Below, piece by piece: positions 48,886 through 59,749 of a stretch of DNA of 64,000 nucleotides; position 1 is the stretch's first letter, and each line of letters opens with the position of its first letter. The position numbers were made by a program, and so were the translations under genes. Origin of the DNA: Isoetes taiwanensis (Eukaryota > Streptophyta > Lycopodiopsida > Isoetales > Isoetaceae); the NCBI GenBank assembly GCA_021234155.1, contig JAJEKV010000156.1:310001-374000 (forward strand). Reading direction: 5' to 3'. Below the pieces are notes generated by a model, which was given only the letters and a program-made list of their open reading frames with translations, was not told where the DNA came from and searched no databases.

Positions 48886-49034
48886 CGAAATAAACGCCGC
48901 CTTGATATTTCGGCTGTTTTGCCTTGTTTTTAAAACCAGAAACTTTATGTCGATGCTTTCTTGATTTTTTGGTGCCGGAATGTCGCCGGAAAAAAATTTG
49001 GACAGCCGGAAATATCAAGGCGGCGTTTATTTCG
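48886..49034. repeat. Inverted repeat 1: 32/33-bp arms, 84-bp spacer
   Basis: 48,886-48,917 (starting cgaaataaacgccgccttga) is the reverse complement of 49,002-49,034 except for one missing C. The near-identical arms in otherwise diverged DNA imply a recent origin or constraint. Confidence 0.9.
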
Positions 49035-49040
49035 TCCAGA

Positions 49041-49138
49041 AATTCTTGCCGGCAGGAAATTTTGGGGCGCGCGCCCAGGCTCGCGGCTGCCGCCGCTCGC
49101 TAGGGCTTTCGCCCCGAAATTTTCTGCCGGCAAGAATT
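49041..49138. repeat. Inverted repeat 2: 29-bp arms, 40-bp G+C-rich loop
   Basis: 49,041-49,069 (aattcttgccggcag...) pairs with 49,110-49,138 with two mismatches. The loop is very G+C-rich and includes gcggctgccgccgc. It begins six bases after inverted repeat 1, so the two form consecutive hairpins. Confidence 0.9.
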
Positions 49139-50294
49139 ACCTGTTCCTAACCTCATCCACCCTGATTCAGGCCGATCTAAACTGCTCCAACCCGTTTCCG
49201 CTAATCCCCACTGCCGGATTGGACTCCTGCTTCAACCTGATTCGGCTAATCCACGCTGCCTTTCCCATGGTCTGTAACCGGCCCAGCGAATAGCAACATG
49301 CCACGTCACCTCTAATCAAATATCTTTTCTTTCCTAAGGTCCTTGACTAATTTTCATCTTCCTTCTCCTTCGCCTTCATTGAGTTCTTTTTCCTAAATCC
49401 GCTGCTCAAGTCGGTTAGGGCATATCTACGTTTGGTCTTGGGCGTGTTCTCCTAGTCTACACCGGTTCTAGGTGCATTGGACTGTTCGTGTTTTGTATTT
49501 AGCCCTTTTTGTTTTTACCACTCACTAACCTTTAGCTAGTGCAGACGTGCTTCAGTTAAGTTTTTCGATCTTACAACAATTTGTTTGGGATACATTACAT
49601 TTGACGATGTTGCTTCTTTCAGTGATTCGAAATACCTGCTTTTTTATTAGGCCCTCGGTTTCTTTACACAGTTCTTTGCATTAATTCGTTTACGTTGCGT
49701 GATTCTATGGATATGTGTTTAAACCCGGTGGTGCGCTCAAACCTTTAGTTTTTCATTGGGCCATATTATGTTTGCCTCTTTTTTACGAATGGAGAAGAAT
49801 CTGTAGGTTTGTTAAATGATGCAGTATTGTTCTGTCATATTCATTTGATGCACGTATTGACTGGTATATCATGCATCGGCTTCATGGGGTGATTGGGGCC
49901 TGCCGTATACGGCTCGTTGCTCAATCTTCGTTTATTTGCATTTTGATTTTGTCCTTGGGTTGTCCACTGTGCTTTAGGAATCTATTTGCATACTTGTTTG
50001 AGCATTATTCTCGTAGATCATCATTGTGAGAATAGGTGAACAAATGTTGTTGTTGCATAAAAGGCCTTTGGATTTTGTAAATTGTGTTGGTCGATAGCGA
50101 TTTTCCATTTATATTGTCAATATTCTCACACAATATTAATTTCTAATGTTGGCCGACAATTACTTCTAACAAATCGCTTGTCTTTGGCTTACCCATTATT
50201 CCTAACAAATACCTCAACAAGGCCTCTTTATTTTTTTGTACGATATAGCTTGTGTTGCGTTATCCTCAACTAGCGACTACAAATATTCTGGTTT

Positions 50295-50940
50295 TAATTT
50301 ATTGTTTGTTAATTTCATTTGGGACAGGGACTTTTTTGCGCTCCTTTTTGCTAAAGTTGTTTGGGATATGTTTAGTAGCCGTTCCAATACGTTGTAGGTT
50401 CATTATATCATTTGGGTGATTTCTTCATTGTTCTTCCGTCGTTTCGATTTTTTTGCTATTGACATGGGTTGTATGTGGCAACTTTGAGCTGTATCTTTGT
50501 GGACATGTATGGTGGACCTTATGGACATTGAGCTTTGAGTATCAGGGGGGAGCGTGTCTTCTTTTCTTTTGCTGAGCTTCTATTCTATGTCATTTGGGTG
50601 ATTTCTTCGTTATATGCGGGGAGTTTTACATTCTTAGGGAACCTTGGAGGTGCGCATGAGGTAATTTATTGTTTGTTAATTTCATTTGGGACAGGGACTT
50701 TTTTGCGCTCTTTTTTGCTAAAGTTGTTTGGGATATGGTTAGTAGCCGTTACAATACGTTGTAGGTTCATTATGTCATTTGGGTGATTTCTTCGTATTGT
50801 TCTTCCGTCGTTCCGACTTTTTGATGCTATTGACATGGGGTATGTGGCAACTTTGAGCTGTATCTTTGTGGACATGTAGGGGGGACCTTATGGACATTGA
50901 GCTTTGAATATCAGGGGGGAGCGTGTCTTCTTTTCTTTTG
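50295..50940. repeat. Direct duplication of about 277 bp, 367 bp apart
   Basis: 50,295-50,571 and 50,662-50,940 match almost throughout, from taatttattgtttgttaatt to gagcgtgtcttcttttcttt. A few substitutions and 1-3 bp gaps separate them. The 90 bp between copies is not repeated. Confidence 0.9.
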
Positions 50941-52137
50941 ATTAGAATCTATTCTATTCTATTCTATTGGGCTTTCTCACATGTTGTATTGCATACTTCT
51001 TTTGCATATTTTCTATTGGTTTACGGTCATTGGCTCTATCTCAAATTTGTTTCTACACCACTTTTCCATGTATGCATGTATTGGGTTGTCATTTTTTGCG
51101 TTGAGATTTGCAAGTGGATTTGTCTGGTATCCGTTTACATTTGGTGCGAGTTCTTGTTCTGTTTTACCCTTTGGTTGGACATTTTGCTTCATACTTGGTT
51201 TTCAAGCATTTCCTTTGTTGTCCTGACCTCTTGATATGTTATGTTATGGATTTGTCATCTCTCGATATGCCCATTTATTTGTCCAGAGTAAGTCTTTGTT
51301 AATATTTATCATGCGTTGCCTTATTTGTACTTACATGTGGCATGCTATCATTTTCCACATGACAAGATGTAGTTGTTGTGTTCCCATTACCCATTTCATC
51401 ACTTGGTTATTGGCCTCACCTCGTTATTCCTCCCCGACCCTTGGCCCTCTCAATCTCCATCTCCTCGATATCCTTGGCCGTAACTTGTACCTTTGACTTG
51501 GTTTTCATATTTGACCTCCTCCCTTCAGGCATCTCCATCTTACCATTCTATCGACTTGGGTCTCTTTTCCCTATATCCGCGATGTCTTTCGGCTAGGAGT
51601 AGCTCACGCGATCTTGCATGATGTGCTCTTTCCCCGTAGTTGCTTGATTTTCTTTCTGCTCTCTTGTCTAGTGCTTGCCTCTTACCATTTGACTGCTGGA
51701 CTTCGGACATTGGTATACTTGGTTCTATTCTCTGGCCTAGGGCACATTTTTTAGTCGGTATCTTATGCATTTGACATCTTGCAAATGGCATTAAAGGTTA
51801 CATTGGCATTGTTTTTCCTGGTGAGAATTGCATTTAGGATGTTGTTGGTCTCTTATCTATGCACTTATTCACATCTAGTATATAGTTATCCTACTTTCCT
51901 TCCAATTTGGATTGCCTTCTGGCTATAGGCTTGGACCCGTCTCTTTATGGTATGCATTCTGCTCGTCGCGGCGGGGTTTTGGCAGCTGCGGCTCGCGGGG
52001 TTCCACATGATGCAGCTCGTGCTCACGGTCGCTAGCGTTCCTCGTCTTATCACTCTCGCTCCGTGCTTCGTGACCCGTCTCCACCTTTGGAGGTTTCGCG
52101 GCGGTTGGGCTTATAGTTAGGAAGTTCTCTGGTAGTC

Positions 52138-52176
52138 GGCCGGTTTTGTGTCTATTGCGAGTCCCTTCCCAGAATC
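52138..52176. repeat. 39-bp repeat shared with 53,231-53,269
   Basis: The stretch starting ggccggttttgtgtctattg and ending cccttcccagaatc is identical at 52,138 and 53,231. At the first site it runs directly into the 120-bp promoter-like block. At the second it lies just before the LINE coding remnant. The shared sequence ties the promoter-like block to the LINE. Confidence 0.85.
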
Positions 52177-52295
52177 GCATCGATCCGAGCCATCGGATCG
52201 CCATTCTGGGGAGGGACGAGCCATTATATAAGGCTCTTTCCCCTTCAGGACCGGTTATCGGCGTCTTCTCACAGCAGCTTCCTTCCTTCTCCGAG
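52176..52295 (+). promoter_or_regulatory. 120-bp promoter-like block, copy 2
   Basis: Base-for-base the same as 47,741-47,860, with ttatataagg near 52,225. Downstream lie the hairpin minisatellite, a 5'-leader-like repeat region and a LINE reverse-transcriptase relic. It could be the LINE's own internal promoter, or a host promoter picked up by it. The two copies have different flanks on both sides. Confidence 0.5.
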
Positions 52296-52412
52296 CTTCC
52301 CCCCCTTCCCGCCCTGCTCCGTGGGGACGCGTTTGTTTCATATTGTTCACTTTGCATTTACTATAATAATGTTTTTTGCATCATTATCATGTCATTTTTC
52401 ATACGTTATTTT

Positions 52413-52664
52413 CCACCCGTTGGGTGATGCTTTCTCCACTTTTCAGGTGATGCTATCTCCACCTGGAAGTGATGCTGTTTAGTTCCACCTTGAGGGTGAT
52501 GCTATTTATTTCCACCTTGAGGGTGATGCTATTTTTTCCACCTTGAGGGTGATGCTATTTTTTCCACCTTGAGGGTGATGCTATTTATTTCCACCTTGAG
52601 GGTGACGCATAATTATTTTCCACCCGTTGGGTGATGCTTTTCCACCTTCTGGGTGTTGCTTTTT
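52413..52664 (+). repeat. Minisatellite of ten 22-29 bp units, each a potential small hairpin
   Basis: Units start at 52,413, 52,436, 52,459, 52,485, 52,512, 52,538, 52,564, 52,591, 52,620 and 52,642. The core is CACCC-GTT-GGGTG (units 1, 9), CACTT-TTC-AGGTG (2), CACCT-TGA-GGGTG (4-8) or CACCT-TCT-GGGTG (10), usually followed by atgct. In nine of ten units the two halves pair over five positions, allowing G-U; unit 3 has one mismatch. Confidence 0.88.
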
Positions 52665-52790
52665 ATGTTCTAATTTGCTCTTCTTTGCAGGGTTTGATTG
52701 TGCGGCTTGCCTTGTCCATGCCATGCATGTTAGTTCTTTCTAATCATTTACGGGTATTTTTAGGGTTCTTTTTGAGTTGCTGCAGGGTTT

Positions 52791-53092
52791 CTGCGGTCAT
52801 TTGGGGTCCTGCTTTTTTGGCTTTGCCATCGACATGTCTCCTTCGTATTTCCGGCTTCCGCCATCTTCTGGGGTCGTGCTAGATTTGTGTTCGCCATCAC
52901 ATCACCTTTTTCGGCTCTCCAGGCAACACATTCGGGGCTTCTGCCGTCTTCTGGGGTCCTGCTATTTTTGGGTTCGCCGTCGAGCCATCTTCTTCGGTTT
53001 TCCGGGCATCACATTCAAGGTTGTTGGCGACCATTTCTCATTAGGGTTTTCCTCGAAAACCCGAAAGGGCGGGGTTTTTTTATCCCGGTGAG
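52791..53092 (+). repeat. Three imperfect 67-84 bp repeats and a leader-like motif
   Basis: tctggggtc(c/g)tgct recurs at about 52,802, 52,867 and 52,950 with matching downstream gttcgcc, cttcggttttcc and catcacattc words. From 53,040, ttagggttttcctc...ggggtttttttatcccgg follows, and a close variant is found again at 55,539-55,588. These look like the untranslated regions of the LINE. Confidence 0.65.
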
Positions 53093-53230
53093 AAGTTGTC
53101 GCCATTACCCTTCTATATTGTCTGTGCACATTTCTTTTTATGGGGTAGTTCGATATTGTTCCTATGGTCGGCTACCCCTCTCTATTCTTCAAACCATTGT
53201 ATACTGCTGCTGTGATGAATGACAAGCCTA

Positions 53231-55724
53231 GGCCGGTTTTGTGTCTATTGCGAGTCCCTTCCCAGAATCACATTTTCTATTATAATATTCTCCCTGAGTT
53301 GATACGGAGTTGTCCTTCTAAAGAGCCAGCTGCGCTTGGTCATAGATCCACAGTTGCGGCCACAGGCCCTGCAAGACTATAAGCTCTTCCTAAAAGCCAA
53401 GAAGGGGAGATACATGGCAGAAACCCAGGAGCGCCTGTTTGACATGCTCATGGCAGAGCCAAAAGCTTTTTGGCGTAAGGTGTTATATAAGAAGCGCCAA
53501 GTGGCTGGTAATGTAAGTGTGGAGCAATGGATGCACCGCTTGCAGGAGTTATATGACCCGCCAGGAGCTAATGCCGTGGTCGGATCGTAGGAGAGGTGCT
53601 ACATGTACCACGCTGGAGGATGTTCAAGGTCTCGCATCCGGGCGAATGGCAAGGCAAAAGGATTTACAGGGGCCGCAGCCGAAGCCGTTGAAATGGGGTG
53701 GCCCATCGGTGGTAGGGCCCCCGACCTGGGCGATCATTAACCGTGCTCGAGCGAGGGGCTCCCCCGTGAGTGGATGGTTAGTAAGGTTGTTCTCGCTCAT
53801 AAAGCCTGGTAATCTGATGGATGAGCCGCTAATTACCGGATGATTATGGTAAGCTCGCTGCATTTGCAAAGCTCCTGGCGGGGGTGGTGGAGAAGAAACT
53901 TACTAAGTGGGCGAGGAGGCAGGGTGTGGCAATTGGGCGAGGGGCTTTAAGCCCGGCCTCACTCCACGACCCGACCATATCTTCACTTTGAGAGTGTTGA
54001 TGGAGGCAAGCCGGAATGAGCGGCAGGACTTGTATTCTTTGCTTTGTAGATTTTAAAGGCGCATATGATACCGTCCCCAGAGACATCTTGTGGCGAGGTT
54101 GCAAGAATTGCGAGTTCCCGGGAGTTGCGAATGTGGTGCACCGGCTTTATGATGGGATTTATCCGCACCGCCTTATGAGGATCGGCGGGTAGCTAGCACT
54201 ATGGGAGTTAAAGCGGGGCTGCCGTTGTCTCCAACGCTTTTTGGGTTGTATATTGATAGCTTGAGACGTGGATGCGGCACCATGGGGGAGCCGGGTGCAA
54301 TTATCGATGCGACCTCGGTGAGCGGTTACTATATCGCGGATGATGTAGCTTTGCTAGCTCACACGGCCAGCGGTATCAAAGCGGCATTTGGATGCCCCCT
54401 GGGTTACGTGGGGCAACGGGAATGACATGAACTTGCACAAAACTAAGCTTCGCGATCCCGTCCTCGCAACACCCTATCCCGGAGTTCTATTACGAGGGAC
54501 GGAAGTGGAGATGGTCGCGAGCTTCAAGTATCCGGGAATTGATTTCACTACTAACATGCTTTGTGGGATGAGTGTGTGGAGAGAAGAGCCAAGGCTGGCT
54601 GGAAGGCTTTATATGCAATTGCAAAACGGCGTGTTGCCGGATAGATCTCTCGTGGATCGGGCGAGGAGAGCACACTGTTTAGAGCTTTGGTTGAGCGGTC
54701 TTTGCTATATGGGGTGGAGGTTTGGGGCCCAGTAGGTTAGCAAAAATACGTGGGATAGGTTGGAAAGGGTGCAGAAAGCTTTCTTGACCTATAGCTTGGG
54801 AGTGAAGGACACCGCATCGCATCGATTTTGTTGTATGAGGCGGGGTTCTCGCCTTTACAAAGATTCTCTATATGCGAAGGCATCTTACTTGCTTCCATAA
54901 GGTGGATGGGATGGATGAGCATCGCTTGCCCCCTGTGCCGTGTTGTTAACGCAGGGCCCCGGTGAAGAGGGTATGGCACGAAATCGTAAGGGATGGTTTA
55001 GGAGGTGGTCTATGGATTACCAACGGATGGTGGCACCGGGCATTCTGGATCGCATGAGAATGGGCAATTGGATGCGGGCTATGCTGCCACTCGTGGGATG
55101 CCTCTACTCTTGCAAAGCCCAAGACAGAGCACTATCACGCCAGATTAATCCCAGCCTTGAGCATGGACCCCATCTGCATTTGAAAGCACACATCTCCGTG
55201 AAGAAACGGAGAGCTATTGCCGCCATAAGGGACGGGTTCCCATTACCTCGAATTGAGACAGTCATTTGGGGGTGAATGGCGGGCGCGGGATCCCCTGGGG
55301 AGGAGAGGATATGTCGGTGTTGTGAGATGCACGTGATAGAGGATGAGCACCATGCCCTCCGGTGATTGCCCAAAGATATGCCCATGTCCGAAAGCAAAGT
55401 GCACACCGATCTTAGATGCTCGACACACCGCTACATCAGTTACTCGCATCACCTATGGTAGCGCCGGGGGAGCTTACATCCCGCAGATTTCGGCCCGTCG
55501 GACTTGCTCTTCCGGGGCATGGTATTTGAGAGCCCTCTTGTTAGGGTTTTTCCTCCCAAGTGGGGGTTTTTTCATCCCGGTAGTAGGGTTCCACTGTCAG
55601 GTTACATTGTTTGTTTTTGGTGTTGGGGTTTTTGGCTTTTTTGCCTGTTCTGTGCCGTCTCATAGGCCTCTGGCCTCCGTGGACGTTAAAATAAACTTCC
55701 TTCCTTCCTTCCTTCCTTCCTTCC
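53231..55724 (+). mobile_element. Decayed LINE ending in (TTCC)7
   Basis: A non-LTR element whose reverse-transcriptase remnant (53,336-55,275) is followed by a 3' leader-like region and the end ggcctccgtggacgttaaaa, then seven ttcc units at 55,697-55,724. A short tandem repeat in place of poly-A is usual in some LINE clades (for example RTE), but the clade is not established. The true 5' end is uncertain. The repeats from 52,413 and the promoter-like block at 52,176 may belong to it, giving about 3.5 kb. No target duplication was found. Confidence 0.7.
53336..55275 (+). pseudogene. LINE reverse transcriptase, multiply frameshifted
   Basis: The pre-RT region reads YKLFLKAKKGRYMAETQERL and FWRKVLYKKRQVAGNVSVEQ in one frame (53,336-53,590), then KDLQGPQPKPLKWGGPSVVG in another. 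Around 53,950-54,110 further frames show ...DHIFTLRVLMEASRNERQ and DFKGAYDTVPRD-like pieces. 54,201-54,425 holds the RT core GVKAGLPLSPTLFGLYIDSL and YYIADDVALLAH, whose IADD box is in the place of the usual YADD/FADD catalytic motif with both Asp present. 54,388-54,735 continues in another frame with ASFKYPGIDFTTN. At least four frame changes and several stops make it non-functional. Confidence 0.85.
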
Positions 55725-58700
55725 AAGAAGACATTCGCCGTGTAATCGAACCTAGGCAGGAGCACATTCACCCCAATTCTATAGCTTTTTACGACTAAAA
55801 ATCTAGTATTCATTTTGATTTATACAAACACTGGCTTTTGAGCATCACAAGATTGTCGGCAAGTTATTCCTTGAGATTTGTGTAACTTGATAGAGTTTTC
55901 CTGGTTGCATTTGCAGGTAATGTATTTCATGGGATCAATTTGGTTTTAGAATCGAATAGATGACCTAGAAATACTAGATTTCCTCCATAAAGACTTCCAT
56001 TTTTATGCCTTGAATTCAAATCCATTTCTACTTTGAACATAAGTTATAAAGCATTTGCCTATATTTTTGAATTATAAAGCTTCGGCAACAAAATATTTTG
56101 CCAAATGCTGATGAAAAGAAATGGATTATTTGACATATTCGCCATAAAATTAATCTTATTCTTCTTTACATTCGCCAACCATTCTATATAAATTGCATTG
56201 AAAAAAATAAACAAAAGCATCCCTGATTACCAGTATTATAAAAATCAATAAAGGATGCCCGAAAATGTTTGTTGAAGTGTAAAAAAAAAATGTATTATAG
56301 AAGGTATTGGAACTAATTGGTACTTGGCAAAGATGCATTAGAAAGTTAGCTATTGGCTACATAATGGAATAGAATGCGTTAAAAAAAAAAACCTGCCCCG
56401 AAAGTTTTTCAAGGGAAAAACTGAGGCAGTTATAGGAGATGCAATCTTGAACCTTCAAGTTATAGTACATAGTTTACAAATAAAGTTGTAAGATCAAATA
56501 TTAGAACTATTCTTGTCTAAAAATAGAAACAGACATGCTTAGGAATAATCTAGGGTGTCATCTATGCAATAAAATCATATCTTAACCTGGCTGGAATATC
56601 AAATCGAGATGAGTTTAGGAGAAGCTAACTCGAATACACTCTTGGCCTCCTCTATGACACTAATACTTCATGATTCTTTGGTTCAAAATAGGTTGCCTAC
56701 CTGATAGAAAATCCTATCCATCGAGTTGCACGCATGAATGTCCAACTTTTGGGAACTTTTGCATGGCAATTGTAGTATTGATTCCATCTGGATGATAGAG
56801 CCTATCACATCTCCCTTTCTAAATAATAGCCAATTCAGGTGGATCATAGAATTAACAGGCGCGACATGAGATGAAAGCATGATGTATTTTTGAGGAGGAG
56901 CATTGAGGATTTCTACATAATAGGGTGGAAAAACACTCTTGATGCATACATTTTTGGAGGCAAAATGTTGTCCCTTTTGTGTGCAATTTACCCCAAATGC
57001 CTGATTATTGACGGGCTAACATTGGTATTTTACTGGCACACCTCCTTCTGACTGCATAAGATTGCAACTAGTATCCATACATCCCATTGTGCATTACCCA
57101 GTTTTGATCACCCATAAACTAAGCAATGCATGACAATTGTGAACAATGTAAGGTGATCAGGGGGGAGGACCTAACAAAGCAATATTAATGTGGTGTATGC
57201 GTCATATGCCCGATTAGATTCTGCCAATGTGGCATGCCGTAACTCCTCCTCCTCCTCCTCATTCTAGCGTGACTGAGCATATCATAGGCATCGAATGAAA
57301 TTAAACTTATATAGGTGGCTTAAATCACAAATTATTGCCTATGATATACTAAAGGGCAGTGGGGATGATATCACTTTTGCGTGACCCTTATAGACTGGGC
57401 TACACACGTGCTGCAATAGCATAATAGAAAGTAAGTCTGCAAGAGGTAGAGTGACCAAAAAAGATTAAAAAGAGTCCTAGATGCTATAGCTACTAGAAGA
57501 GCTGGTTTCTCATCATCAAGATAAACTCATGGGTGTTAGCTTCATGTCTGAAGACCATTATTTGTTATAAATTGACTTGGCAAATAAGTCAACAAAGTGG
57601 GCTTCGATTCTTTGGATATGAACGATATTATTTTTCAGAATAATGAGTTGAAAATTTCTAATTTGAGAGTGCAAACAAGTTGGTGGATAACTATCTCTCT
57701 AACTAGGTAGCCAAATGAACAAACTAGTTGAGATTGAAGATCATAGATCACTTCATGCAAAAAAATCAGAAACACGCCCTCTTTCTAGCTGCCTTATTCA
57801 ATTCTTTTTGGTTTGATGCTAAAATAGCAGTCAATAAATGTAGAGAAATCCTTGATGCAGATGGTCAAACCCTAAACTTATTATGGACATAGAAGAAACC
57901 ATTTTGGACAAGCGATGTCCTTTGGTAGAGCCGATGCCATTGATGATTCTCCTTATTTGAAAAGCACCTAAATAATGAGGTACTTAGTTGTTTCTCAAAG
58001 CCAGTACGTTATTTTTTTATATTCTTAGACACAGAATAAGATCTTTAACCTTATCTGTTGTTTGCTCCACCTAGTTATGATCAAGAACGAGCCCTAGATA
58101 CTTGTAATTTTTTTATACCACTATGTTCTCTTTCTACCAAATTGAAAAGTGTCTACTCTAGTACATACATATAGTATCACAAAACAAGGACAAAGCATCC
58201 AAATGCCTTTATATCCCATTTATACTCCTCGAGAACACCACTATATCATCTGCATATAAAAGTAAGAGCAAAGCATATCATGTTAAGCATGTCTCCTTTC
58301 CACTATCTCTGAGATACGATGCCACCAGCTCATCTATAAACATGCCGAGGAGTGTTGGAATAATAGTGCAAAGTACAAGACATAGAAATGAATAAGAATA
58401 CAATGGTCAAAGTTGATCTAAAATGGCTGAAGCACAGGTATAGTACAATATTGTGTTCTCTATGTATATTTTCAAAAAATAAAGTAGGTATAATTAATAA
58501 CAAAGGAAGTTTCAAAAAATAAAGTAGGTATAATTAATAACAAAGGAAGTTTCGCTACTGTATGTATGGTAGCATATGATGCATTTATTTAGTTTTTTTA
58601 TGTTTTTGATAAAAAGGTGACATGAAACATCATCACCCTAAACGAATTCTAGAAAGCTCATGCATGTGCAATGGAACATATGATATAAATTTAAATCAAA

Positions 58701-59400
58701 CATGTTTACTCAAGAACTTTGTAGGGTTTTGGGGGACATGTTCTCTGTGCATATCTTTGCTTATCATAGTGCATTGTTGCCTGTCGTGTTCAAGGCAGTA
58801 TAAATTTGCATATATAATCAAATTTGAACTAAGATAAACAACACAACACATATTTAAATTTCATACTTTGGGTTTTCTGTGTTGTTTATATTAGTGTAGC
58901 TTAATATATCAAGATGGGTGGACATGTAAAATGGCATAAGCCCACTAAAGCTACTTCTTTGACATATATGAGAGGTCACAACAATCACATTATCTGTGAA
59001 CGAGATTCGAGGCCACTGACAACAATTTTATGCGCATTAAGAACCCACGCACAATTGGCATAAGCTGGCAAGAGAAGACAGCAAATGATCAGGCGATGGA
59101 TGAGAAGAGCAACTTGAAGGGTCTATTGTAGCTCATCAATTGAAGAGCAACTTGAATGGTCTATTGTAGCTCATCAATTTAAGAGGCCCACTGTGACGAG
59201 AACCCACTCGTTAAATATGGGGTTATTTGTGCAGCATGGGTAGTTTGAAATATGTGATGCAGGGAAGTCGTAGATGTTGCCACTTGGGGACCGACCATAG
59301 GCATGCACGTAAGTGAGGGTCATTGAAGTATGAAAAACATAGGACGCCATAAGGGTGATGTAAAGGCAAGTAGAGGTAAACCATACTGGGAGGGTTGGGA
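55725..59400. other. A+T-rich intergenic DNA, no gene
   Basis: I see no coding region in 3.7 kb. Minor features are a (CCT)n run near 57,243, poly-A/poly-T runs and the 40-bp duplication at 58,471. All frames are short and show no family features. Confidence 0.55.
58471..58550. repeat. Perfect 40-bp tandem duplication
   Basis: ttcaaaaaataaagtaggta plus the next 20 bases occurs at 58,471-58,510 and immediately again at 58,511-58,550 without a difference, so the duplication is recent. Confidence 0.95.
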
Positions 59401-59403
59401 TAG

Positions 59404-59483
59404 CCATTTCCTAATCATATATTTGGGACCCTCCCATAGATTTGGGACCCGGTAGGGGTCCCAAATTTATGAGTAGGAAATGG
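59404..59483. repeat. Inverted repeat upstream of WI12-like paralogue 2
   Basis: Arms of 27 bp (59,404-59,430 and about 59,457-59,483) match as reverse complements with two differences. Inside, atttgggaccc (59,440-59,450) pairs perfectly with gggtcccaaat (59,456-59,466) around a 5-nt loop, and atttgggacc also occurs at 59,421. The structure lies about 130-210 bp upstream of the gene's TATA box. Confidence 0.85.
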
Positions 59484-59615
59484 GTATGAAAATGTTCTAT
59501 TGTCGTATATGTGGTGCCAATGTAGCAACAGCTCATGGGTGGCAATGATAAGAATTAAAAAAAAAAGCGGGGGTACGTGGAGCCTTCCTTAAATTGGTGG
59601 TCGATAATGGGGTAG

Positions 59616-59623
59616 TATATAAA
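59616..59623 (+). promoter_or_regulatory. TATA box for WI12-like paralogue 2
   Basis: tatataaa in the context ggtagtatataaacccc, 134 bp upstream of the ATG. A start near 59,648 would give a leader of about 100 nt. Confidence 0.65.
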
Positions 59624-59749
59624 CCCCAGGGATCTAAGCCAGATTCATCATTCACTCGTTCGAATTCTGCGAGCGCAAAAGTCCTTGGTCCTTGACTGGC
59701 TAGCCCAGGTCACAGGTCAGTCTTGCGCACACTGCCCTTTGCAATTTCC

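Larger units (their letters stand above)
47861..52137. other. T-rich, gene-poor stretch between the two promoter-like blocks
   Basis: No confident gene. The plus strand is T-rich with repeated cttcttttctttt words and many short hydrophobic frames that look accidental. 48,886-49,138 contains two inverted repeats and 50,295-50,940 a duplication, listed separately. Around 49,140-49,260 cctgattc(a/g)g phrases recur. 51,960-52,110 is G+C-richer and could be a decayed coding fragment, but I cannot name it. Transcription across this region from the block at 47,741 is possible, and unproven. Confidence 0.35.

Noticed and set aside
47741-52295. LTR pair of a retrotransposon (identical 120-bp direct repeats 4.4 kb apart)
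   Set aside because: No tg...ca ends, no primer-binding site or polypurine tract next to the copies, no gag-pol frames between them, and 120 bp is short for plant LTRs.
51923-52357. A 144-residue minus-strand frame, with a relative at 47,952-47,725
   Set aside because: The shared part is the antisense of the identical 120-bp TATA-containing block; similarity comes from the DNA repeat, and the flanking residues do not agree.
52413-52664. CRISPR-like array (regular short repeats)
   Set aside because: Units are contiguous and similar throughout, with no unique spacers and no cas genes, and the sequence is eukaryotic; it is a minisatellite.
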